NCBI GenBank assembly: GCA_018873225.1
Contig: JAEILZ010000002.1
Coordinates: 1,984,001 to 2,048,000 of the forward strand
Reading direction: 5' to 3'
Length of the DNA stretch: 64,000 bases
Origin: [Phialemoniopsis] sp. UDSM-2020
Taxonomy: Eukaryota > Ascomycota > Sordariomycetes > Thyridiales > Thyridiaceae
The position numbers and the translations under genes are program-made. Below, in pieces: positions 55,506-64,000 of the stretch. Below the pieces are notes generated by a model that was given only the letters and a program-made list of their open reading frames with translations, made no database searches and was not told the origin of the DNA. The first letter of the stretch is position 1; every line of letters begins with the position of its first letter.

Positions 55506-58479
55506 TGTCGTAAGGTGGGGTCCTGGCGGCCGGGCCTGAAGCTCCGACTTGCCAATATTCGTCTACCGGGGTCCCCCGCCTTGCCTAGACGGGCCAAGTT
55601 ACAGTGAGCTCACAGCGCGATCGATCGCTGAAAGCTCTAACCAACTAGCCTAACTGGCCAGACAGGGTGTGTGATCTGTGTGATGTGACACAAAGTGCAA
55701 CATTCATGAACAAACACCCTCATGATTTGCAGGCACGGATGCAGAGCTCCTCCCTTCTTTTTATGACAGTCTCCTATATGCGCTCATTACTGTCTATTTG
55801 CTTGGTAACTATCGCATTCTTCTCTACCCTTTTTTTCAAGAGACTTGGTTGAGATTTATTGGGAGGTGCAAAGATACCCGTGACAGTCTTTCTCAGTGCT
55901 GGTCGAGCTTCCCTGGTCAACATGACGTAGCTCAGCATAAACAGGCGTCGTGGTGTTAGTGAGATTCCAGATTCCCCTCTTGTTGAGCCAAATATGCTTA
56001 TAACAGGGTGGTCGGGTAACACCCCCCCCTGCTTCTGCTTCCAGTGCTTCCCTTCCCATCGCCCGCCAGTGAAATTGGGTGACGATAATGTTCCGGCTGC
56101 ATGGAGCATGTAAAAATCCCTCTCTAATTCTCTCGATATCGACATTGCGATATTTTCGCACTCCTTGACCAGCTGTTTGGTGGTTGGACCGCGACATGCA
56201 GAATGTTCCCGAAGCAACAGCCATGTTCTCATTTTGTAAGTTTTGATGTTTCTTCCTTGGCACCAAGCTGGCGCGATCCACTCCGCTAGACCTTGGCAGC
56301 TGGGGCATCTCTCGGGACATCGTGGTTTGCTTGAGATCGACACCGTCAAACAGCACTACCAAGACTTAGATCATTGTTCTCAATATCGAGCCCAGTCTAG
56401 ACCTTTTGTCTTGCGTCTTGGATAAGGCCGCCCTGGCTGACAGTCCTTTGCGACCCAACCTTGGCACACATTCGGTTCATCGCCATGCCAATTCGGCCCT
56501 CGTTGTCTCTTGTCGCTGTCTGGGCTGCCTTGGCAAACAGAAGTGATCTCTGGTACAACACGATTGTTGCCTGACCTTCTCTGGTCGTGTCGGATGTCCA
56601 TCAGATATAACCAGCCTCGCCAGATCCATTGAAGAGATTCCCCGGACAGCGAGCATGAAGTCGTGCAGTTTCTCCACTGTTGCTGCAACCCATGCCACCG
56701 GCCTGCCTTCGCTTTTAGCCATGCCGCGGTCTCTTTGCGGAGCAAGTCTGGGCCAATGGTCCACCCACGCTTTCGAAGTGCATGATCTTGCAGCCAGTCG
56801 GTCCTTTCCGAGTGATTTTATATCTAACCATTGCGCACACAAAAGGTGCTGACTTGACATTCGACCACACTGCCAACAATTCGAATCGTAAGCAGAGACT
56901 AGTTCAATTGACAAGAAAGAAACAGCCAAAAGATTGTGCACCTTTCCCCTACACTTGCCCCTCGATGTCATTACTTCACACAACACTTGTGCAAGTCTTT
57001 ACGACTTTCATGAAGTCTTGGCCAGTGAGATTATTCAATGATTGTGGCTCAACGGAAGATCGGGAGACAACTTTTATAAAGCTGACCATTGGACTTGTTT
57101 GCAGCACGTTGGCAGTTCCAGGATGGAGATAGCACGACGTGCTGGTCGGATGTCCGACAAGGCTGAGTCTACTACTGTCTTGGGCATTATCTGTATCACT
57201 CGATTCAATAAGTAATTCACTATCTCTGGCAAAATATACAGGCCTAACGCTTTTGATGGCAACCGCGACAATCACACCAAGGATAAATAAACCTCATTCA
57301 CTTTGATTGAGGTATTACAGCCAAAGCTTCCACCCGACTTCCTGCGAAGCCTGAGACAAGACTGCAATAACAGAGTCGTAGAGTTGCATATGCCGAGCTT
57401 ATATCTTTGCTCGTACTCTGTCCTCTGCACACGTGCTTTAGCCCCTTTCTGTTCAAGTCTCCTGTGTCGTTGGAACCGTTGGATAGACTCGCGTGTTTGA
57501 AAACGATCAATCAAGTCTTTAGTGTCTCCGCACAGGGACAGGTTGGCAGGCTACAGATCATGCTAACTATCCACCTCATATCAGTATCACAAACTATCTT
57601 CGAGTAGTGGTATTGTTTCTCTGTTCGGGCACCTCAGCCTTCTAACACTGACTTCCTTCGTTGTTTTGAAACAATGGCTGCCTATCACTACGGCTAAAGC
57701 CACCTTCGGCATGGCATAATAGTACCATTCTAGGTTGCGTGAAGATCCTGCAGGTGTTCATGACGTGTGTGGCTTCCGCGTTGCAACTTGGCGTGCCTAC
57801 GCTGGGCGCGATCTCGGGGCGGCGCGCATCGGGCCTCTTTCTATCGCCGCCGAGGAGAGAGATATGCACTACGCTTCGAGTCAGCGGCTATGCAAGACGA
57901 TTGAGCCGACGGACTGCACAGCTGATTGCCGCTGCTCCAGAGCTTTCGAAGATCCTGTAGTAAGCACACATTTAGATCTTGGCCGCATCCCTAAAGGGGG
58001 GGGAGCCCAGACCTGAAGCACGGAAAGGGAAAGATGTGTGATAACCCCAGGTCATTGGCCGTTGGGCGTTATACATGCGAGCTAAGTGTAATCTAGTGAT
58101 TTGTCAAAGGTCAAGTTGTACGAAGTAAGGTGCTATTTGAGGCTTGGGACGGTGAACAGCGGTTGGTCAATTGATGGCAAGGTTTGGCTAACGATGCAGC
58201 TAAGCAAGGCATGGAGTGAGTGGCCTCGTACACTACATCATGAGCCTGCATCTCGCACACATCATAGACGGACTAATCAATGATGTAGTGGCGATTAGCA
58301 TTTTGATAGAGCTTACTACATCTGACCGCTCTTTGTACTGGGCATCACCACACACAAATGCAATCAGAGCATTTCTCCCTTCTCAATGTCCAGGGACAAT
58401 CACTCAGTCCTTCGAATACGAAAGCCATGATGGGCTGTGACCCAGTGCAGAATCTACAGAATACGAATCCCCACACTCG
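55506..58479. other. Long gene-poor stretch
   Basis: Nearly 3 kb between TPS1 (-) and the seven-TM gene (+). Several open frames of 100-190 codons overlap on both strands and none has a recognisable domain. A locally GC-rich patch at 57735-57960 looks more coding-like than its surroundings but has no acceptable start and exon structure. No terminal repeats or transposase motifs were recognised. Confidence 0.4.
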
Positions 58480-60246
58480 ATGGTTCTAACGAAGCAAGTC
58501 GGATTGGCGATACTGGCGCTGCTCAGTGAGGTCGCCACCCACCCGGTTGACCCGGCCGACGACATCAATCGGCAAGAAACAGGCCAACTGCACATTCGAG
58601 GTCACTATGTCGAGAAATCACGAGGGCTCGGCGTGTTTAGTCTGATTATTGTGGTATTCACCAGCAGCATATGCTTTGCTGCACTATGTAGGTTCACCCG
58701 TGTTGGGTTGTTCAGCTTTCCTGGTCCGTAGCTAATACCCTTCCATCCAGCTCATCGAGTATCAGCGGTTGTCAATTGGAGAAAAGTTCCTTACATTGTT
58801 TGGCGTAAGTCCAGTCACCACATCTTACATACATCATCTGCTGATATGGTTTCGAGCAAGTCGTTCTGTGCATCTATGCCACCGCATTCGCGTTCGTCTT
58901 GGCATCCAGCATCATCGAGTATAACTACGAGATCAACCAGGATCCTCTTGCTTGTGATGCCACAGCGATACTGTGCCTGAGTGCATACTTTGTTGTCAAG
59001 GTCTGCCCTTGCCCTCTGTTTCTCGTACAGACTAACAAAAGCACGATGCTAATCCGAGCTTAGATTGTAAGGTTCTGGTTTGAAATCTCAACTGACCACT
59101 GAGGCTGACATGTCCAAGTTTTACTTTTTATTCCTCATTGACCGGATTGTGAGTAAATACCTATCAATCGAGAACTTTGACAAGCATGGCTCACTTCAAT
59201 ACAGCATATTATTCGAGGCGACATCCACCCACGGTTCAAGTCCAAGCTCTATGTTTTCAATCTCGTTGCTGTCATAGGTACTTCGAGCACCTGCTACCTT
59301 GATGTATGCTAGTGTTCGGCTAATGCAATTATAGGTGTATATGTTGCCCTCGACGTGATATTCTTCATCTAGTAGGTTGTCCAACTCCCAAGACTCACTA
59401 ATCTTCTACTCATCTCTCTCCAGTCGAATCGCGATAATAGAGAGAGGAATGTGCCTCATTGGAATCGAACCGACGTACATGATACCAGAGATATCTTTTG
59501 ATGTGGCCGCTAATGTACATTCAACAACACTCAACTGGTCTATCTTTTCAAGTCCTTTTGCTGACAACTGGGACCAGATCTACTTGACACTCTTCTTCCT
59601 CATTCAACTCGTTAGTAAGTCATAGTCGTCAATGCTGATTACGTGTTGGAGTAGAGCATCTCTGAACACAGCCATCAGGATCATATTCCTTTAATCGACG
59701 GTATTGGAGCAAAGGCGGTGATCGTCATTTGTTCCACATCAGCAGCGCCCAGAACACGCCGATAGACAACAAGCTTCGCAAGCTTGCCATTCGCACATTT
59801 CTTGGCTCTGTGGTCACGAGTCTGGTTACTATAACGTGAGGCCACCCAGGGTGAATCACGGCATGAAGACGGCCACTGACGAGGGCATAGCAACTTGACA
59901 GCACTGATGTGCCTGGACGGCGAACCAGTCTGGTTGTGCCTCTTGTCCTGTCGACTCGATAGTATGTTTAAGTCCATGAAACTTTCCGTTTGCCATTACT
60001 AATGACATCCCCTCGCCCGTAGTTGTCATTGTCGCCATGGTCATTTTAGCTATCACGCGGTCGGATCACGTTGCCACTGCCGCACGGCCACGGTCCGGAG
60101 AACCGAGACCTGATTCCCGGCTTGCGAATGAGGATGGCATACGTATATACCGTTCAACGAGTATTCGCGAGGACCGGAGCACCCAAACGGAAGACGAGAC
60201 ATCACTCGACCTTGTCTCCAGGGAAGACGTTGGAAGAAGCGCGTGA
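58480..60246 (+). CDS. Fungal seven-transmembrane protein, 12 exons
   Basis: Assembled purely from splice signals and phase. Exons: 58480-58687, 58751-58804, 58861-59000, 59064-59066, 59119-59148, 59205-59277, 59335-59371, 59424-59514, 59578-59614, 59679-59835, 59891-59961 and 60023-60246; total 1125 nt, about 374 aa. Every intron is 51-64 nt. Residues 1-21 resemble a signal peptide. Seven hydrophobic helices follow: GVFSLIIVVFTSSICFAALC; the VLCIYATAFAFVLASSIIEY region; ATAILCLSAYFVVKIFYFLF; YVFNLVAVIGVYVALDVIFF; ISFDVAANIYLTLFFLIQLV; LAIRTFLGSVVTSLVTITNL; and VWLCLLSCRLDSIVIVAMVI. Family-like landmarks are KSKLYVF, GIEPTYMIPEISFD, RKLAIRTFLG and NLTALMCLDGEP. The charged C-terminal tail (about 55 aa) is probably cytoplasmic. 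The topology is receptor-like (N-terminus outside); ligand and coupling are unknown. I recall an uncharacterised fungal membrane family with these motifs. Confidence 0.8.
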
Positions 60247-60433
60247 AAAGGACGGAGCTGTTGTAATGTAGTGAGACGTATTAGGACGATGTTTATAGAT
60301 AGCGAGATATGTATGATGTGAATTACAGAATGGCTTGGCAGGGGTGAAGTGCTACACATTGACGTTCGTCGCGGATCCAAGTGTCACTATTTTGGCTGCC
60401 TGAAACTTCTCATGTACTTTACAACGCCACTAA

Positions 60434-60898
60434 TCATTTGGCCGCCTCCGGGTTGCAGGGCTTACCATTCTGAGCCGCAACATAGTCAGGCACATGCCAG
60501 TAGAAAGGCCTGAACTCCTTGATCTTCCCGTCCACAACGGTCACGACATGCACCATGGGTCGCCGCATGACTTCGCCCGTCTTCCTTGCCTTGGTGACCA
60601 ACGTGTTGACAACGACCACCTGGTTTCCCTGCTCAAAGAACCTTGCATCCTGGACGTCGAGCTCCTCGAAACACTCGCTCATCCTAGCACCCCACTCCGC
60701 GTAGCGCTCGATGCCATGATACTCGCCTCCCCAGGGGAGGTCGGGACTCTGATGGAGGACGACGTCGTCGGCCATGGTCGCAGCGAAGCCGTCGAAAGAT
60801 GCGCCGCCGGCTCTGCCTCCAGCGCTTATGTATTGGCGCTCTGCTTCATAGAAACGGAGCAGTACCGCAGTGGGAGAGTTGTCGGTCGATGTTGCCAT
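60434..60898 (-). CDS. SnoaL-like (NTF2-fold) protein
   Basis: Single exon, about 154 aa from MATSTDNSPTAVLLRFYEAE. The frame is open 30 codons further upstream, but this Met starts the fold. The pattern is that of the NTF2/SnoaL-like superfamily: an N-terminal helix (LLRFYEAERQYISAGG), FDGFAATMADDVVLHQSPDL with the usual pocket residues, PWGGEYHGIERYAEW, then strands QVVVVNTLVTKARKTGEV and VHVVTVVDGKIKEFRPFYWH. The family includes polyketide cyclases, dehydratases and catabolic accessory enzymes. Reaction and substrate cannot be assigned. It lies between the seven-TM gene and a zinc alcohol dehydrogenase, near an aldehyde dehydrogenase, which hints at a small metabolic group. Confidence 0.8.
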   Translation of the reverse strand: MATSTDNSPTAVLLRFYEAERQYISAGGRAGGASFDGFAATMADDVVLHQSPDLPWGGEYHGIERYAEWGARMSECFEELDVQDARFFEQGNQVVVVNTLVTKARKTGEVMRRPMVHVVTVVDGKIKEFRPFYWHVPDYVAAQNGKPCNPEAAK

Positions 60899-61630
60899 TG
60901 CTGTTGCGTGTGTCTTTGGGGTACACAAGTTGTGATGTGACAGGCTGGCTTGCGTCAAGAGACTGTGTGAATGTGGAGTGGAAAGCAAATAGAAAGAACA
61001 TCAAGCTTGGGAGCTGGAAGTTACGATAGCAAATGAAAGGCAGGACAACAAGTGCTGATTAAAAGACTTGGTCAGCAATGCACTTCACCCCGCCGCCCCA
61101 TATGGATCTAGGGATGATTAATTAGCTGCTCGAACCGTCGGCCCAATTGCTTCCCAGATGATTGATCAAACGAATGCCTAACATCACGAACCGCCGGGCG
61201 ATCCGGCCCGGGTACGCAGTGTCAATGTCGAACTATCAATGATTGTTAATGGTTGCTTTGCAGGTGGTTTGGAGAAATCGATCTTCCAGTCCGGGAGTGC
61301 TTCCGCGGGCTCTTCGGGAGACAACTCCCGTTCCGGCTCCCCGGCCAGTAGCGCCAACGTCTAGCGCGAGGACGCCTGACAGCGCAGAACGCTTCAACTG
61401 TGCTCAAATGCGAGACCTCATGACAGACAGCTACAGGATAACAGCATTTGGTTGACACACTATCATCAGATTATGAGAGCGAGTGTACTTTGTCCTCGAT
61501 CATCCATCTCGGCTCCCGAAACCATAACCTTCTTACGAGCCACATTCCAAATACGGGCTGTCCTGATTCTATGTGAAGCTTTACAAAACCACAGCAAGCA
61601 CTTAACATTTGCAGTCTCGATTCAAACGAT
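60899..61630. promoter_or_regulatory. Divergent region, SnoaL-like and alcohol dehydrogenase genes
   Basis: About 730 nt shared by two divergent metabolic genes. Candidate bidirectional promoter; no specific site identified. Confidence 0.4.
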
Positions 61631-62988
61631 ATGGCCACCGTGCAAAATCAAACCTGTGCATGGGTTGAAACTCCCGGTAAAGACGCCAAGATTGAGCTCC
61701 GTGAGATCGATATACCACAACCAAAGGCAGGCGAAGTACTCGTGCGACTTGAAGTGACAGGCGTTTGGTATGTCTTTTCCACCGCAACTCCCCTTCTAGA
61801 ACTGTGTTGCGCACTAGATGTCTAACTGACCGGGGTCACTCCTCCATCAAGTCACTCCGATCACCACTCTATCTATGGCACAACTCCTATGAGCGCTCAC
61901 ATTGCTGGTCATGAGGGCGTGGGTGAAGTCATCGCTAGTTCGTACAAACCTTAGCTGACCGGTCCATCTTATGTACTGATCATAAGCACCAAGTTGGCCC
62001 TGGGGTATCGGAAGATATGATGAATAGCCGAGTAGGTGTCTCGTGAGTATCGGCCTCGACACTGCTCTGAGAGCTCCTTTCAGTTGACTTGTCTGTAGTT
62101 GGCTTCACAGGGCGTGCGGGACTTGTGAAATTTGCAAGACCGACTACACGCACTGCCCAAAACAGGACAATTCTGGCAGGGTAAGTTTGGAGAGCTTTTC
62201 ATGATGAACTTTCAGGCCCGGGATGACGAAAAGCTGACCCTGTAAACAGAATGTCCCAGGGACCTTCCAACGTGCGTTCTCACACGATGCCCTTGTTAAC
62301 AATTACTGCTGACTCTGATGAAGAATACTGTACTGCTGACGCAGCCTTCGTCACCAAGATCCCCGATCATGTAAAGCCTGAGCTGGCGGCTCCGGTCCTA
62401 TGTGGCGGCATCGCCGTCTACAGTGCTCTCTGCAAAGCCAAACTGCAAGAAGGCGACTTTGTCGTCCTCCCAGGTGCCGGCGGTGGCCTCGGCCACCTCG
62501 GTGTTCAGATCGCCTCCTCCCTTGGGTACCGCGTCATCGCGATTGACGCAGCGAATAAGGAGACTATCTGCAACGAGTCCGGCGCCACACACTTCATCGA
62601 CTTCCGCAAAAGCTCTGATCTGGTCGCCGACGTACGCGCCTTGACATCGGGGCTTGGCGCTCACGCCGTGCTGTGCATAGCAGGTGCGCCGTCGGCGTAC
62701 GATAGTGCGATCCCGATGCTGCGGAATTGTGGAAGACTTCTTTGCGTGGGGATTCCGCCCCCTGACTACTACCTCAAGGTTAGCCCCTTTGAGATGCTGG
62801 TCAAAGGTTTGCAGGTCATTGGGGCAACGGTTGGCACCCGGGTCCAGATGCAGGAGCTGATGGAGATGTTGGTGCAAGGGAAGTTGAAGCCGAGGGTACG
62901 GATGTATGATTTTGAACAGGTAGAAGAGGTCATGGGCAAGCTGGAGAGGGCTGAGATCTCGGGGCGAGCTGTACTACGAATCCCGTAG
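61631..62988 (+). CDS. Zinc-dependent alcohol dehydrogenase (MDR family)
   Basis: Exons 61631-61767, 61852-61937, 61994-62042, 62099-62180, 62250-62271 (22 nt) and 62324-62988 join in phase to about 346 aa. Catalytic zinc ligands are Cys46 (TGVCHSDHH, split by intron 1) and His66-Glu67 (AGHEGVGEV), with the third in the C-terminal half (VLC of AAPVLCGG). The structural zinc loop CGTCEICKTDYTHC has all four Cys (97, 100, 103, 110), but the last spacing is one residue shorter than in yeast ADH1. The NAD site is VVLPGAGGGLGHLGVQIASS followed by AIDAANKE, whose Asp favours NAD over NADP. It resembles fungal ADH1/ADH2-type enzymes for short primary alcohols. The gene is convergent with an aldehyde dehydrogenase, suggesting an alcohol-to-acid route. 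Confidence 0.9.
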
Positions 62989-63493
62989 AGGAGTCTTAAG
63001 ATAGAAAGACGCTGCTGATGATTCGTGTGTGATGTAATACTCAACTTTGCATGGCATCAGACAAATAAGTGTTCATATTCGCAAGACGTTCCCGCTGCGT
63101 GAGGATGCTGATACATCGACGCTACTCGCTGTGTCACTCCACGACAGTCAGACTGTTCCGTCACTCAGCTTATGGTGCACCTCCCAAGCGTTGCTATTGC
63201 AGATCAGAACCCCTAATTCAGAGGTCAAAGGGGTTCATGCTGACTGTTGCAAGTCAATTATTATATTGATTGCTAGGATACAATGGAAGCAGTCGCGGAG
63301 AATTTCAAAAGACTAGTCAACTCTCGAACTGAAAACTCATAGACTGTCGTGGTCAAATTTACGCGGACGGGTAACGTGTTTATTCTAGCTGGTTGACTCT
63401 CTATTCTTTTCAGTATGTATGGATATGTCAGAAGGCCTTTGCGTAAAGTATTCGAGTGCATGTAATCATCATCTTTCGCCTCGCGATATCATC
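62989..63493. other. Convergent 3' region
   Basis: About 500 nt between the alcohol dehydrogenase stop (+) and the aldehyde dehydrogenase stop (-). AT-rich, no gene seen. Confidence 0.4.
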
Positions 63494-64000
63494 TTAGTCT
63501 CGCCATGTAACCGACTTCACCTTCATCCATTCCTTGAGTCCATCGGTCCCGTTGAACCGGCCATACCCACTATCTTTCGATCCGCCGTGCGGCAGCCCGG
63601 ACTCGTCATGTATCGTCATATTGTTGATATGGACTGCACCAGCATCAATCTGCTTCGCTAATTTCAAGCCCCGCCTGAGGTCGTTTGTGAAAATGGCTGA
63701 TGTGAGGCCATACCGGGTATCATTAGCCAGGGCGAGGGCCTCCTCATCAGTGTCCACGACATATATCGAAACTAAAGGACCGAAAGACTCTTCGTAGAAT
63801 ATCCCCATGCTCTTGTCAACACCCTCGAGCGCGACTGGTGCCATGTGGTTGCTAGGACCGTTCTCTTGAGTGATGGCTCTGGTATCGCCATACAAGGCCT
63901 TGGCCCCCTTCGCCAGTGCATCCCTTACCAAGGCTCGGTTCTTGTCCGCGCTTTTCTCATTGATTAGTGTTGGCAAAGGCTTGTCTCTTGCAAAGATCTG
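63494..64000 (-). CDS. Aldehyde dehydrogenase, C-terminal part (cut by window end)
   Basis: Only the last 169 residues are inside the window; the coding strand enters at 64000 reading QIFARDKPLPTLINEKSADK. This is the ALDH-superfamily region downstream of the catalytic Cys, which is outside. Motifs seen are IFYEESFGPLVSIYVVDTDE (the canonical EExFGP), ANDTRYGLTSAIFTND, GAVHINNMTIHDESGLPHGG and SKDSGYGRFNGTDGLKEW. The HINNMTIHDE stretch resembles vanillin/salicylaldehyde dehydrogenase-type enzymes; that subfamily call is inference. The enzyme oxidises aldehydes to acids with NAD(P). It is convergent with the zinc alcohol dehydrogenase 0.5 kb away, and the two could act in sequence. Confidence 0.9.
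   Translation of the reverse strand, partial: QIFARDKPLPTLINEKSADKNRALVRDALAKGAKALYGDTRAITQENGPSNHMAPVALEGVDKSMGIFYEESFGPLVSIYVVDTDEEALALANDTRYGLTSAIFTNDLRRGLKLAKQIDAGAVHINNMTIHDESGLPHGGSKDSGYGRFNGTDGLKEWMKVKSVTWRD

Noticed and set aside
55774..56986. Overlapping 120-190-codon minus-strand frames upstream of TPS1
   Set aside because: Three frames overlap in different registers, with no domain and no consistent intron signals.

Overview
The window is nuclear DNA of a filamentous ascomycete. The genes have short introns (mostly 45-75 nt) with GTAAGT-type donors and CTAAC/CTGAC branch sites, start codons lie in fungal contexts such as CAAAATGG or CACCATGC, and the protein set is eukaryotic and fungal: SWI5/ACE2-type zinc finger, Spt10, Vid27, Tps1 and Cox20 homologues. 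Codon use and protein flavour fit Pezizomycotina, probably Sordariomycetes; that placement is inference. I see no tRNA, rRNA, CRISPR array or intact transposon. Exon coordinates come from reading splice signals and matching phase by eye.

Layout. 0.6-3.2 kb (-): SWI5/ACE2-like transcription factor. 5.5-9.7 kb (-): large secreted SGNH-hydrolase / FG-GAP repeat protein ending in an aerolysin-like domain. 11.7-12.5 kb (-): alpha/beta hydrolase. 14.0-16.2 kb (+): CBS-PB1 membrane-anchored protein. 17.1-19.0 kb (+): Spt10-like acetyltransferase. 19.4-21.3 kb (-): chaperonin CCT7. 22.0-24.2 kb (+): two tandem, related proteins of unknown function. 24.5-31.4 kb (-): DNA polymerase epsilon, divergent from COX20 (31.9-32.6 kb, +). 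32.9-33.9 kb (-): nuclear-type hypothetical protein. 34.5-36.1 kb (-): C2H2 zinc-finger gene with an unresolved 5' end. 37.5-38.6 kb (+): aldose 1-epimerase. 38.7-41.4 kb (-): DNA ligase I, divergent from eIF3k (41.9-42.9 kb, +). 43.3-44.7 kb (-): Tsr4/PDCD2-like ribosome factor. 45.1-47.0 kb (-): chaperonin CCT6. 47.5-49.4 kb (+): prenylcysteine oxidase-like flavoprotein. 50.1-52.7 kb (+): Vid27. 53.5-55.1 kb (-): trehalose-6-phosphate synthase. 58.5-60.2 kb (+): a 12-exon seven-transmembrane protein that is visible only after splicing. 60.4-60.9 kb (-): SnoaL-like protein. 61.6-63.0 kb (+): zinc alcohol dehydrogenase. 63.5 kb to the window end (-): aldehyde dehydrogenase, cut by the window edge.

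Most of the interval 14-55 kb is housekeeping: replication (POL2, CDC9), protein folding (CCT6, CCT7), translation and ribosome assembly (eIF3k, Tsr4), chromatin (Spt10) and sugar metabolism. Both replication genes carry an ACGCGT (MCB-type) hexamer in their divergent upstream regions, which would fit G1/S control. The two ends (4-13 kb and 55-64 kb) are gene-poor and hold the accessory content: the multidomain secreted protein, the receptor-like membrane protein, and a SnoaL/ADH/ALDH group. The most unusual items are the SGNH/FG-GAP/aerolysin-like fusion, a probable 3-nt microexon in the seven-TM gene, a long in-frame N-terminal extension upstream of Tps1, and the tandem orphan pair.
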